DNA of 64,000 bases. Origin: Tetmemena sp. SeJ-2015. Taxonomy: Eukaryota > Ciliophora > Spirotrichea > Sporadotrichida > Oxytrichidae. The stretch covers positions 1 to 64,000 of the forward strand of contig JAJKFJ010021927.1 of assembly GCA_027382625.1 (NCBI GenBank), written 5' to 3'. A program made the position numbers and the translations under genes. Below the pieces are notes generated by a model. The model had not been told where the DNA came from. It did no database searches and saw only the letters and a list, made by a program, of their open reading frames with translations. This document shows positions 1-9,644 of this stretch, piece after piece (positions within the stretch are counted from its first letter, which is position 1; each line of letters begins with the position of its first letter).

Positions 1-408
1 CGCGCGGGCACTCTCAACATTTTGCGATGGATTGATTTTGAGAACTGGCTATTCTATAAAAGGGTGACTAACCCATCCCTTGATAAAATGAAATGAGAAG
101 GATGATCATTAGTTTTTTTTGAGAAATTTTCGCTTTGACTCGCAGATTATAATATTAAAAAGAAATTTAATTATAACAATTTATTTTCACTTTCTTATCT
201 TGATAATTATTTTTCTAATTCAGTAAATAAACGCTTTTTAAAAATTTATTATTAATTCATTCCTTAAAATTTATTTTTTTTCTTTTAATATACGAAAATT
301 TTAAAAAAAAAAGAGAATTTTAATTTTAAAATTTAAAAGGGAATAAATTATAATTGAAGTGTGTCTAATTTAAATATTTATGACCATTGATTCCAAATTC
401 TAAAAAAA
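1..408. other. AT-rich non-coding stretch
   Basis: Very AT-rich with A and T runs. No code-6 frame with protein-like composition was found on either strand. A short GC-rich start (cgcgcgggcactc) has no recognised meaning. Confidence 0.4.
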
Positions 409-660
409 TTTTTATCTTTGCAACTTTTGTAGGGGAGCACTCAGTTAAGAGTTATAAGCGACACAAGTTCTAATGAAAGATGGCGATGAGGATGATGACG
501 AATGCGTGCGACATATCTCACTATTCAGGTTTTGTGAAGATGATTAAAGAAGAAACTCATATTAATTTTTGATAACCTACAGAAGAGGAGCAAATCTATA
601 ATTTCAACTGACGCGAAGTTGCAACTCTCCATTTATTATTTTAAACAATCACCGATTTCA
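409..660. repeat. Dispersed repeat, copy 1
   Basis: About 250 bp aligns collinearly with 28507-28765. The best blocks are at 409-427 (Leu-rich 'tttgcaac' region), 548-566 and 634-657, at the same relative offsets in both copies. Identity is high in these blocks and about 60-65% between them. No long open frame is conserved. It may be an old germline-limited mobile element; the ends are not defined, and no terminal repeats were found. Confidence 0.5.
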
Positions 661-761
661 TTAAAATTCCTACTATATTATGGGATTTTTATTGTGATCT
701 TCATTAATTTTGTCACAAGAACGTCTAATGAGATTTAAAGAAGATATTTCACCCGCCTCCT

Positions 762-1066
762 ACTCTTATCAGAAGAGCTCGACTCCCAGAGTCCAACAAA
801 TTTAGCCCCTCTCATCAAACTACTTGAGGATTTGCTGACTAGGTTTGTAATGCTTCCTGGAAATCTCATTTTACACTTCATTGTAAAAGACTTCCCATAG
901 GAGTTTGTAGCCTAATTTCTTAGACACGTGGAAAGTGGCAGGAGATGTGCAGCTACCCTGATAGTATTTAAAACCTCTCTCTCTTACTATCTTATCAGCA
1001 GTTGGAAAATTAAATTCACTAGTCCTTTCCCTCGCTCCTCTCTTTTAACGACAACCAATCGAATAA
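762..1066 (-). pseudogene. Degenerate GNAT acetyltransferase copy A (3' part)
   Basis: The minus strand carries the acetyl-CoA loop (EERGKGL) followed, after a frame shift, by a stretch matching the C-terminal half of the GNAT gene at 1925-2790: ERGF, then SC/TSPATFHV, then KLGYKLL, then EVFYN. The functional gene reads TCTSPETFHV and KFGYEVL at these places. The 5' half is absent. It ends in TGA near 762. The copy is divergent in protein sequence, so the duplication is old. The frame shift could be an unrecognised IES, but the missing N-terminus favours a relic. Confidence 0.65.
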
Positions 1067-1139
1067 ACTCATAAAAATTTGGTTTAGAGGCTAATATAAT
1101 CTTTAAAATAATTTTATGTATTCTTCCTTCTTTTTAAAT

Positions 1140-1690
1140 CAATCTGAGCCTGGCTATCTTGTGCGAAGCGTGATCCAAATACTCAGGGTAGTCTCGTGCG
1201 AATTCATGCATTTTCTCCATGATAATTTAGTAGGAACCTTGCATGGCCTCAGAATTATGGACAGAAGGTCTTGTCTAAATACTAATGTCATGATCACAAA
1301 CATCCCTACTACCTCATTATCTGATTCAGATAAATCATTTTGGCGGTCACTTTCAATTTTAAATACTTAAAAAAAAAGTTAGTTTAATTTTTGAAGGGAT
1401 CTTTTGCAAATAGTAGACGTCCTTGGTTTGAGTAAAAACATCTACCAAAAAAGTATCAAGGTATTGCAGCTGTTCATCCTCCGAGATCCCAAAAGCATTG
1501 GTGTGAGGATCTAAATTTATAATGAACTATTTTTATTTATTCTTCAAGTTTTTAACTAGAGAAAAAAAATTCTGCAACTTAAATAATTTCTTATAAATAA
1601 TTTTTTAAAAAAATTTAGTTTTTGAATACTATTTTAGGGGTAGAATCTGCCCTGATGATAAATAAGATTAAATTATCTTTTTTATGATAT
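1140..1690 (-). pseudogene. Degenerate GNAT acetyltransferase copy B
   Basis: The minus strand reads a segment with DPHTNAFGI that parallels DPIPQSFGI of the functional neighbour. It then reads DNEVVGMFVIM, parallel to KKVVGMFMMF, and after a further shift a short DYPEYLDH stretch parallel to DYPEIKHHY. The central acetyl-CoA binding region is deleted and the frame changes at least twice. Together with copy A this forms a tandem array of one decent gene and two relics on the same strand. Confidence 0.55.
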
Positions 1691-1924
1691 ACTTTCACTA
1701 CTGTCCATATTTCAGAATTTATAGTAACCGTTAGCTAAATTTAGAACAATTATTATTGTTAAAAGTTTTTCATCAAATATGAAAGAAGATTACTCATTTA
1801 GGTATCTTATTCTTTGAGTTGTAAGAATATATATGATAGATTAAATATTGCCTGGTTGCTTTTTATTATTTGATGGCTTTGATTATTTCTCATTAGGAAT
1901 TCCCTGACTCATCTAACCTCTTCA

Positions 1925-2790
1925 TCACTTATTTACAAACTTAGCTACGTATCTCACTGAGTGCCCACTCTCTCCAAACTTCTTCACAGTGCTTTCCAAT
2001 GGAGCGTAGTGATGCTTAATCTCAGGGTAGTCCTTGAAGAAAACCTCTGAGAGCACCTCATACCCAAACTTCCTAGGAACGTGGAAGGTCTCTGGGGAGG
2101 TGCAAGTCATTTGTACGCAGTCGAATCCGCGTTCCCTTGCCATCACATCGATAGCCTCGAACATCATATTCAACAAGCCCTTTCCACGCTCCTCTCTGAA
2201 GATGATGATCAGTCTTACTCTGGCCTTCTTGACATCAGCCTAGAAGAATTGAGGAGCTTGCACCTTTGACTTGTTGGTAGCGTCTATGAGAGGTACCTTA
2301 AGGGAGAGGTACTGAGGGCAGATGTCTGGCACGTAACCAATCGGCTTATCAAGATCGAACATCATAAACATACCCACTACCTTTTTCCCATAGGCTCTGC
2401 TTGAATCAGTGGCACCAGTTGCGTCAGTCTTCTTAACTGAAGTTGAACCTGATCCACCATCATTAAAGCCGTCATCTTCTTCCTCCTCAGAAGCAGGTTG
2501 CTGTTCAGAAAGATAAATAAAGCAAGGAGTATTAAATATATAGCTGTGCAAGTGGCACTTCAGTATCTTCGATCAAGAATATTCCATCATGGTCAAACAC
2601 ATCCTGCCTTATGATATCGTTCATCTTGGACTGAGTTTCAAAGTCTATTCCAAAGCTCTGAGGGATTGGATCATAAATATTATTTGAATTGAAGAAGAAA
2701 TATTCAATCATCGATTTAGTTAATGACAATTGGCTCGTTAAGATCGATCAGCTCTTGTACTGACTTTGGGTATCTCACGATGTATATCAT
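1925..2790 (-). CDS. GNAT-family N-acetyltransferase
   Basis: Likely transfers an acetyl group from acetyl-CoA to an amine; the substrate is unknown. The acetyl-CoA pyrophosphate-binding motif appears as RLIIIFREERGKGLLNMM (R/Q-x-x-G-x-G/A type). C-terminal strands follow (TCTSPETFHV, KFGYEVLSEVF). An acidic Ser/Gly linker lies in the middle. The gene ends at TGA 1925-1927. An internal TAG at 2238 is read as Gln. Two IESs are supported: pointer CTGAA (2504-2563) and pointer ATT (2706-2724); both restore the frame. ATG at 2788-2790 gives an N-terminus beginning MIYIVRYPKS. A second coding stretch (2795-3050, with NEIEDMFEDTY and a pointer AAAC at 2890/2922) can be joined in frame through AAAG repeats, so the gene may start further upstream. 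Confidence 0.75.
2504..2563 (-). other. IES, pointer CTGAA
   Basis: CTGAA repeats at 2559-2563 and 2504-2508 (gene sense). The 55-bp removal gives IEDTEQQPASEEE in frame. A GT-AG intron (2501-2558) would also keep the frame, so the class is not certain. Confidence 0.55.
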
Positions 2791-2794
2791 AAAA

Positions 2795-3060
2795 AATAAT
2801 TTTCTATTTATGTACTTTCCTTTTTGGAAGAAGATCTCTTGGCTGGGAGTGCTGCCTCCATCTGCTGATAGAATTTGTTCGGCGCGTTAGTTTTCAATAT
2901 CCTAAGCTGATTGCATTTCCTGTTTGTGATTTTATTATATATGTGTCTTCAAACATATCTTCAATTTCATTACAACAAGTGACTATTATATCAGCTAAGG
3001 CTATCTATTTTTCAGCTCTGATTTTTGGAGTACTCAAATTGGTCAATACCTGGTAATAAA
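2795..3060 (-). CDS. Coding segment upstream of GNAT (5' exon or separate gene)
   Basis: The minus strand reads protein-like sequence (TPKIRAEKQIALADII, then NEIEDMFEDTY). It continues in frame only if a 32-bp IES between AAAC repeats (2890-2893 and 2922-2925) is removed, giving NAPNKFYQQMEAALPAKR. Left unjoined it ends in a TGA at 2787-2789 that overlaps the GNAT ATG. That overlap would be odd for two separate genes, and favours this being the 5' part of the GNAT gene. No family recognised. Confidence 0.45.
2890..2925 (-). other. IES, pointer AAAC
   Basis: Direct repeats AAAC (gene sense) at 2922-2925 and 2890-2893. Removing 32 bp joins IIKSQT to NAPNKF in frame. Confidence 0.5.
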
Positions 3061-3431
3061 AAACGAAAACTAGATGATAGACAAGAGTTAGCGTTATGTG
3101 TAGATCTTCTTCATTTTGATGTTCCCTCTCTTCTAAGAAAATGAAATTTTATTTTTACTCTTGGTGGTGAATGACCCAAATTAGAACATGATAGTTATAG
3201 CTATGGAACTTTGGTAGTTATTGTCCCTCAGAAACATATTCAAAATCATCTACAAAATACAAAATGAATAGTCCAAGTATAAAAGAATCTACTCTACTAT
3301 AGAAACAGAGGAATAAGATGTTAGTGGGGATGATAGAAATACGATTAATGAAAAGACACAATAAATCAATAAAGAAGAAAGGAAAGTGCTTTAATAAGCC
3401 TAGAGAGCTTAATCAAGACTCGTAGTAGCTT

Positions 3432-3956
3432 AACTCATTGAGTGTGCTTTAAATTCTTGCTCTCTATTTGACAATCCAGTAATACTTCTATCGCACGAGT
3501 CACAGAGAAAGATTCAGCAGCATTCAATTCAGCAAAGCATTTTTAGGATTTACAGAGTACAACTACTACTTGCATGCCTTTTTAGTCCTACTCAATACAT
3601 ACTCTAGCCACTTAATAGGCATGCTACTATTACCCTGGTTTATGAACTGCATGAACTCGCAAGAGAGTCCCACAAAGAGAAATAAAGTCAAAGACGAAGA
3701 TGCTAATGAAGAAGATGATCAGGATAATGCTATATTAAGAATTACTACTTCTCAAAAACAGATGAATAAAGATCTGAGGGTTAGTTTGATAATAAGCTCT
3801 CTGGCTTTTGTAGTATTGATTTGCTCTGGTATTATGGGGGCTCTTACAAAGACAGAATTGATGTTCCCTTAGAGAACGGCCCCTAAATATGTTTTTGACC
3901 TTGCCCAAGCTACGTTCTTCTTTACCTTTACTTTGATATTTGGACTGGTTTACTGA
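3432..3956 (+). CDS. PIGO: PIGO C-terminal MDS (inverted part of a scrambled gene)
   Basis: This is the last germline segment of GPI ethanolamine-phosphate transferase 3. It reads YFYRTSHRERFSSIQ, AFLGF and LNTYSSHLIG, the ciliate version of the PIGO signature (F-x-T-G-H-Q...F-S-x-I-Q-W...N-T-F-A-S-H). Further hydrophobic helices and TGA at 3954-3956 follow. Its frame is open upstream to 3264, but the true left edge is probably the pointer AACTCATT at 3432-3439. The same 8-mer ends the minus-strand PIGO segment at 5553-5560, in the same codon phase. The N-terminal two thirds of the protein are found only on the minus strand at 5553-7987, and the two parts do not overlap in protein content. 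The somatic gene would need an inversion. Confidence 0.8.
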
Positions 3957-4163
3957 CTATAATTCCTTAGATATTTTATTGATCTAATTAAGTATTAGAC
4001 TTGATTTCTTGGCTGTGGAATTTATATCTTTGTTAGGAAAGTTCCTTAAGTTTCGATAAATTTAAATGCCTATAATATTCTGGGGTAGCAATTACTAAAT
4101 TTAAAAATGCTATGATAACTTTATTGTGTGTTCTCCCTTTAATATTAAAAGTTGAATTTAAAA
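3957..4163. other. Short intergenic stretch
   Basis: AT-rich, between the PIGO C-terminal segment and the start of the RGG gene. Nothing recognised. Confidence 0.3.
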
Positions 4164-5508
4164 ATGAACAGAGGCGGTAGATTCAGTGATCAGAGACAAG
4201 GCGGCTATGGTACGTACTCACTATCTTATTTGTGGACATATTTCACAATGCTACTCTATATTTCATTTCTTATTGAAAGCCTTTTTAACTCTGATTGATA
4301 GGTGGCTACAGACCAAGTGGAAACCAAGATGGAGGCTATGGTAACAACCAGGGTGGACGTAGACAAGGAGGTGGCATCGCCAGTAAGATGAGAAACATGA
4401 GAACCTAGATCAGGAATCCCAGGCAGGGCGGCCCTACTAGAAGAGGAGGCCTCCAGAGAAGATTCTAAAACGATAACAATAACAATAACAACTATGGCGG
4501 TCAGCAGAGATAGAACAATAACAACAATTCAACAAACTATAAATATATCATTTAGATGTTATGCGATTTAATTTTAAATGACGGCAGAAGACAGGGTGGA
4601 AACCTTGCAAGAAGGCCAGAGAGAATGAACGCTTATCGTCAGGGCGGCGTCCAGCCCTATGCCCGCAATAACGTGCAGAGACAGCGCGGAGGCAATGGTT
4701 AATAAAGAAACAACGGCAACCCTGAGAGAGACAACAGACCTCAGCGCAGACTTGTAAGTAGAAAAATTAAGGCTAACTTGATGAATGAGAGAGCCAAGAC
4801 TAATTGAATCATAATTTGGTGAAAGCTGATCAATCAAGTTCAAACTTGAAAAACTCGTTGCTTATGATGATATCTTTAGGGTTTGAATCAAAGGTCCAAG
4901 GCTATTGGAAAGTCTAGACTTACTCAAGATAGAAGACAAGGAGGCAATAACTAGAGGCTGCAACCCATCAGAGGTCAGAGATAGAACATCAATATTGTCA
5001 ACTTTAAACTTAAATGACTTTTATAAAAGTGTTGCATTTTTTGCTAAGCAATAGCAATAATCAGGGCAATCAAGGACCTAGAAGAGGTGGCCGCACTCTT
5101 GGCAATCGCCCTCAAAACGGCAGAACTCTTGGTTAGAGACAGCCCCGCCCTCAACGCAACAACAATATCAACAATCTAACCTTCGGCCAAAACTCAAGCC
5201 AGAACTAGAGCCAAAGTCAGCGCCCTCGCACTAGCGGCACAGGAGTAGCCAGCGCTATCAATTTGCCAGGCATTGATCAGTTGAAGACTCTTCAGGTGAA
5301 GGCAGAGCTGAATAAGCTTGGAGAAGCTCCTAGAGCTTATTTGGAGAAATTCAGCTAGAGCGAGTCAATGCACGTCGAACACGTTTATGGGCGCCTGACC
5401 ATCGACTCTAGATTCAACAAGATCGAGGGAGTTAGACCTAACCAGCAAAATGGCAAGAAGACTCTCAGGTTAGTGAGACCCAAGCAGGCAGGCTCAAGAA
5501 GATACTGA
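4164..5508 (+). CDS. RGG/Gly-Arg-Asn-rich protein, probable RNA-binding
   Basis: Starts MNRGGRFSDQRQGGYG. It is rich in Arg, Gly, Gln and Asn, with many RGG/RRGG clusters (GGRRQGGG, RRGGRTLGNR). The C-terminal part is more ordered (LPGIDQLKTLQVKAEL, HVEHVYGRLTIDSRF) and ends RPKQAGSRRY with TGA 5506-5508. RGG boxes typically bind RNA and are targets of arginine methylation; no RRM is seen. Interruptions at 4203-4308 (pointer GGCTA), about 4757-4879 (gtaagt...tttag, intron-like) and 4990-5053 (pointer CAATA). The whole gene lies between the two inverted parts of PIGO, and its 3' end closely approaches the PIGO segment on the other strand. Confidence 0.7.
4203..4308 (+). other. IES or intron, GGCTA repeats
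   Basis: GGCTA at 4203-4207 and 4304-4308. Removing 101 bp keeps the frame (QGGYRPSGN). The same insert also has GT...AG ends, so intron and IES cannot be told apart here. Confidence 0.5.
4990..5053 (+). other. IES, pointer CAATA
   Basis: CAATA at 4990-4994 and 5049-5053. The 59-bp removal joins RQNIN to SNNQGNQGPRRGG in frame and deletes an in-frame TGA. Confidence 0.55.
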
Positions 5509-5552
5509 AGAGCTTGAAAATGCTGGTTATAATATAGATAAATGTAAATGCG

Positions 5553-7987
5553 AATGAGTTCATAATTTGAATGATGTTTGTGTTATAAATAGGTAGTAGC
5601 AACGATATTTTTAGTAAGGATGAGCAGTTGTAAATGATGGCGAAGGGGAATTCTCTGCTAAGGTATTTATAAGATTGGATATGATGCTCTTAAGCTTAAG
5701 TTCTTGCTATTAATTTTAAAACCTTCAAACTTACTTTACATGTTGGCTCATTTTTGGCTTTCTATAAGTTAACCTTAGCTGCTAAATTACGATACTCTTC
5801 ATTAGTGGCATAGTTTAGGATAATTAGCACAATAGTTTGGAGAATAAGGCCACAGTTATCAAGTATTGTTACTGAACTAGGGAGTGTTTGAATGATCTCC
5901 TCAGTTACTTTAATGAGCAAAGTTAAGCCCCAGCTTTTGAAAATCATCTCAAAAATGAAAATGAAGAAAGATAATTTCCTACAATAATCTCATTTTGCTA
6001 AGCAAACTATTTCCATTCCTTGTGATCATCTGGAATTTCAAAGTTCATGCTTTTCTCCCTATCGAAATAATAGCTTGCCTTTTAACAGGCAACTATCACC
6101 ACCACATTTTTAAAGAAATTCTTTATAAAAGCGATGGACTCAGTAGAAAGTTTTTAAGCTTTAATCTTAGATTGGAAATTGTAATATCTGTAAACTTGGA
6201 CCGTAAGAGTTATAAGTATCAGCCCTAGTAATGCGTCTGTGAGTTAGTCACTCTCTTAGGTGAAGCAATCAATAAATGGGGTGAGTATAAGTGTAAGGAG
6301 TACTAGAAAAATTGTGAGTGAATTCATCAAGTTCAACTATCTGATCTCATTAAACCATTTCCTTAAGCTGGATAGAGCCATAACAAAGAGCACTTTAAGT
6401 ATAAAGTAAATGCTAAAGCATAAAGCTAGCTACTCGAAAATAGGAATAGGAAAAAGTAGAGTCAGAGGTATGATATAAGTATTGGGTCTATCTTTGATTC
6501 CTTGAGGTAGATCAGTTGAGAAATAAGTGCGAGGAAAGAAAACAATACTCCCTTCAGAATAGAGTATTCGTCATAGCTTGTCCAAAGTTTCTTAAACACT
6601 TCATACTTATTTTGCAAGAATTAGTGAGCAAGCTTGTACCTAAATTTGTTATAAACTCTGTGTGTTCTTACTTTTTGAAGACTTCTTTTTCGTTTGATAG
6701 TGCCTAAATCAATTCTCTTACTTGTGATTACTCTTCTTTACACCAGCTCTTATCCTCAATTAAGCAATACTCTTTGAGATAAATTTCAACTTGTAGTAAG
6801 TTCTACTCTATAGTCTATCCAATAATTTCATCACTAGATTTAAAAAGTAATTCATAGATGTTGAGAGCCAAGGATGAAAGATGCCCAAGTTTTGAAAGGG
6901 CAGAGAGATATTAAAGATTCCACTTAACAAAGCTGCAAAATCAAGTTGCTTAAATGAGCCTGTGGTCTCTTTGTCATTCATGAAACTCTAACTAGAAAGT
7001 AAAATAAGAAAATTCAAATCCTTACTCTTTGAGGTAGGGTAACTGAGTCTTTGAATGAGCAAATAAAATGGACCTTAGCTCGTTTGTAGAGCCTCCTCCA
7101 TGGTTACCATCATCAGTCATTCCATGATCTCCAAACACGAGAAGCGTTGTTTAATCATCCATCCTCTTAATAATATCTGATACTATCTTCTCTGTGTCAT
7201 TTAGCTTTCTTTCTATCTCCTTGTTACTTGCAGAGTATGTGTGCCCTGCGTGATCTACTCCAATTATATGTCCTATCAAAAGAGTAAATGTTTATAATAT
7301 TTTAAAGAGTGAAGTCATCTTGCTCTATTTCTTTGAGCATGTCACTTGAAGTGCCCTCGTCTAGAGAATCCAGATCTCTGACATTAAAAGAGGGTCTTGG
7401 GTAAGCTCTGTCGAACCACTGGCCAAACATCTCCATCCAAATGTAATCACCTGCAAATACTATCTTAGCCTCTGAACCGTAAGTAGCCTTCAGCTAATAG
7501 AGCACGTTGTCTTCTTCAATTTGCGAGCTGCCAAAATTTTCACTAATCTCAAAGAAGACATTTAGAGCTCCAGTCAGCAGAGAGCGCACTCGCACTGATG
7601 TCACAGTTGGTAACTCTGACTACTAAGGAATAAGTAGAGAGTTGAACGGCTGCTCAGTTGCTAATTCTTCAAAGAGTTAGATTTTCCTTCCTTTATATAC
7701 TGACTGAGTGCTACTCAAATAATGAGGGATACTAAATAAATACAAAATGTAAATTAAGTACGGATCTGATCACTGAATTCTACAAAATCTTCTCTTAGAG
7801 CATCAACCAGTAGCATAATAACTTTTCGCTCTGGTTTCTTCAGATGTGATTACACTGGCTCGCTTTTATTCTTTAAACTGAGCTTTGAAGGGAACATTCC
7901 AACTTTGAAATGGTAGACTGAAAGAATCAAAGTCAGAGCTACTGCTACAAAGTATTTAAGTTTCTCTTTTGTTTATGCTTCTCTCAT
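5553..7987 (-). CDS. PIGO: GPI ethanolamine-phosphate transferase 3 (PIGO), N-terminal and middle MDSs
   Basis: Adds ethanolamine phosphate to the third mannose of GPI anchors in the ER lumen; membrane enzyme of the alkaline-phosphatase superfamily. ATG is at 7985-7987, followed by a signal anchor (YFVAVALTLILSVYHF). Catalytic-domain motifs run in order: IMLLVDALREDF, SELPTVTSVRV, VFAGDYIWMEMF, FNVRDLDSLDEG, IGVDHAGHT and VFGDHGMTDDGNHGG. Then come LPFQNLG and many hydrophobic helices. Four IESs restore the frame: ATCC, ACTCTTT, CAAAGAG and AAGTAAGA. One or two small frame changes remain unexplained (after LPFQNLG near 6900; near 6430). The segment stops at pointer AACTCATT (5553-5560); the C-terminus is on the plus strand at 3432-3956. 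Confidence 0.85.
6666..6723 (-). other. IES in PIGO, pointer AAGTAAGA
   Basis: 8-bp repeats (plus strand TCTTACTT) at 6716-6723 and 6666-6673. Removing 50 bp joins EEQSQVRT to HRVYNKFRYK, which continues into FKKLWTSYDEYS, the expected PIGO-like loop. Confidence 0.75.
6967..7031 (-). other. IES in PIGO, pointer CAAAGAG
   Basis: 7-bp repeats at 7025-7031 and 6967-6973. The 58-bp removal joins PYLKE to TTGSFKQLDFAALLSG in frame and removes a TGA. Confidence 0.8.
7279..7310 (-). other. 25-bp IES in PIGO, pointer ACTCTTT
   Basis: ACTCTTT at 7304-7310 and 7279-7285. Removing 25 bp turns an unrelated reading into DFTLLIGHIIGVDHAGHT, which contains the conserved GVDHxGH metal-site motif. This is one of the clearest IESs in the window. 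Confidence 0.9.
7727..7765 (-). other. 35-bp IES in PIGO, pointer ATCC
   Basis: ATCC repeats at 7762-7765 and 7727-7730. Removal joins EFSDQIP to HYLSSTQSVYKG in frame. Confidence 0.75.
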
Positions 7988-8092
7988 TTTAAGATTTTCA
8001 ATTTCTATTTTGGTTAATTGAAAAAAAAATTTTAAGAGTTAATGTTATGAAGTAGAATGATAGATTATGGAATTTTAAAATTTGAAAATATA

Positions 8093-8803
8093 TTTCCTCA
8101 AGAAGTAGAGGGAGCGAATTTCTATGATGACTTGCACAAACTGATTGCCTCCTCTGCAGTTAGAAGGCCAGTAGTTCTTTTCCCAGAGGCAACTAAAACT
8201 AATGGAAGGGGATCCTAAATTTTGAATCAGAAATTGTCGACATCATTCAATCATAATAATTTAAATTGAAGCATATAAAATTGAAATATTTCAAATTTTG
8301 AGAGCAGGTTAAGACTCTACCACTGAAAAGGGCGAGAGGCAGACTAAGTTAAATATTCATTCATTGAGATTTGACTACGACTACGCTTACACATCACCCT
8401 ACAACACCACAGACCCAGCAGGTTTCAAGTCTGCTCTAAAGCTGCTGACTCAAGTAACCAAACTATATTTGTACTTACTCACTTAATTTAGATCAAGAAT
8501 ACAGTCAAAAATTATGCTATCATGGATATATCTTCTATCTTATCTATTTATATTTATTTCTGAGTGTTGGTGCAGTACTATTTTAATTTGGAAGACAAGT
8601 TGAGTGACGGTAAACTCTCTCGAGACGAGAAGTACGCATTCGTGCGCAGGACTTTGATGTCGAGAGGGAAGGAGTATGCACTACAGTTGAGCTACAAAGA
8701 TCACCAGCAGTTTTTGCAATACTGGTTTGACACTCAGAACAACAAGCAGTATGGCACTCAGACTCACGAAAGTAGAAGAAGCAGTGAAAGAGCAAACTAT
8801 TGA
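8093..8803 (+). CDS. Lysophospholipid acyltransferase, C-terminal MDSs of a scrambled gene
   Basis: Reads VEGANFYDDLHKLI, then RRPVVLFPEATKTNGRG, the PlsC-family acyl-acceptor motif (usually FPEGTRTNG). After an IES with pointer AAATTTTGA (8217-8301) it continues ILRAGQDSTTEKG, and after further breaks near 8450-8575 it ends LEDKLSDGKLSRDEKY... to TGA 8801-8803. There is no N-terminal half here. The left end, TTTCCTCAAGAA at 8093-8104, is identical and in the same codon phase as the end of the minus-strand acyltransferase segment at 21093-21104. The ATG at 8057 therefore probably is not a start; 8041-8092 is likely germline-limited. Membrane-associated phospholipid remodelling or synthesis is the expected role. 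Confidence 0.85.
8217..8301 (+). other. IES, pointer AAATTTTGA
   Basis: 9-bp repeats at 8217-8225 and 8293-8301. Removing 76 AT-rich bases joins NGRGSQIL to RAGQDS in frame and deletes an in-frame TGA. Confidence 0.85.
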
Positions 8804-9135
8804 TGAAGTATGACTTTTGAATGCTTTGGAATAAATAATCGAAGATTAATAATTAAAGTGAGTTGTTAATCGTTGTTGAGAAAGTGATTTATGATTAAAA
8901 GTTAATCAATAAATATATTTAGTCACTCGCAGTCATCAAATCTCATTTATCACATAATCACTCTCTCTAGTTAGATTTTCATAGGAAAATGAGATAGTGC
9001 AACACCGTGCCTGCCTTATCAAAGAAAGAGATGATGGTTAGATAGATTAAACATATTTTATTCAAAATAAAATATCAAGATCACATTGAGTAAAATAAAT
9101 AAATAATTGGAAAAGGTAAAAGAATAAAATATAGC
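8804..9135. other. Intergenic, AT-rich
   Basis: About 330 bp between the acyltransferase stop and the tRNA gene. No protein-like frame. A T-rich run on the minus strand just past the tRNA 3' end (near 9120-9130) could serve as a Pol III terminator. Confidence 0.4.
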
Positions 9136-9209
9136 TACCCATAGCGGGAATTGAACCCGCGGCCCCAGCCGTGTTAAGGCTGTGTCATAACCAACTAGAC
9201 CATATGAGC
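9136..9209 (-). tRNA. tRNA-Val (AAC)
   Basis: Minus-strand 74-nt cloverleaf. The acceptor is GCTCATA/TATGGGT with G-U at 1-72 and U-G at 3-70, and discriminator A. The D arm is GTCTAGTTGGTTATGAC. The anticodon stem CAGCC/GGCTG encloses the loop TTAACAC (anticodon AAC). The T arm is GCGGG-TTCAATT-CCCGC. No intron, and no encoded CCA. It lies inside the 13-kb stretch between the two halves of the scrambled acyltransferase gene. Confidence 0.95.
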
Positions 9210-9644
9210 TAGGATGACCTCCTTGATCCTTTTCTCTTTATAAATGTCTTGTTCATGATTATAGCCCAAAGCTATAGAGTCTTACTTACCCATAATTTAC
9301 TGAGACAAATCGCTTTGTGAATGAATAGAAAAGTGAAAAGGAGTTATATACTGAACTGAAATCTTAGACTAAGATTTGATGAAACCATATACAGAAGATA
9401 CATACAACAATAAGGAGATAATAGACCTAACAATTGACAGTCAGCGTTAAGTGTGTGTGTGAATAGCTCTAACAGTAATTTCCTCCATCATCAGTCCATC
9501 TATCTAAGTATTTAAATCGTTGAAAGAGTATTCTCATGAAATTCAATGGTTTAAATATTTGAAATGATTTCTTTTTATTCCTTTTGAAAGTGAAACGCTT
9601 TCGATCTTAAAACCTCACTCATTGAAACTTAAATTAAACAAGGA
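9210..9644. other. Intergenic, AT-rich with TG repeat
   Basis: No supported gene. Contains a short gtgtgtgtgt run near 9453. Upstream sequence of the tRNA (minus) and of the MYSM1-like gene (plus). Confidence 0.4.

Noticed and set aside
2787..2790. Overlapping stop and start (ATGA) as two translationally coupled genes
   Set aside because: Such coupling is not expected in a ciliate; an IES joining the two readings through AAAG repeats is more likely.
6000..7800. Frame breaks in PIGO as spliceosomal introns
   Set aside because: The inserts lack GT-AG ends but have exact direct repeats whose removal restores the frame; one is only 25 bp.
8057..8092. ATG at 8057 as the start of the acyltransferase gene
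   Set aside because: The coding match to the family begins at the 12-bp pointer at 8093; the N-terminal half is at 21 kb.
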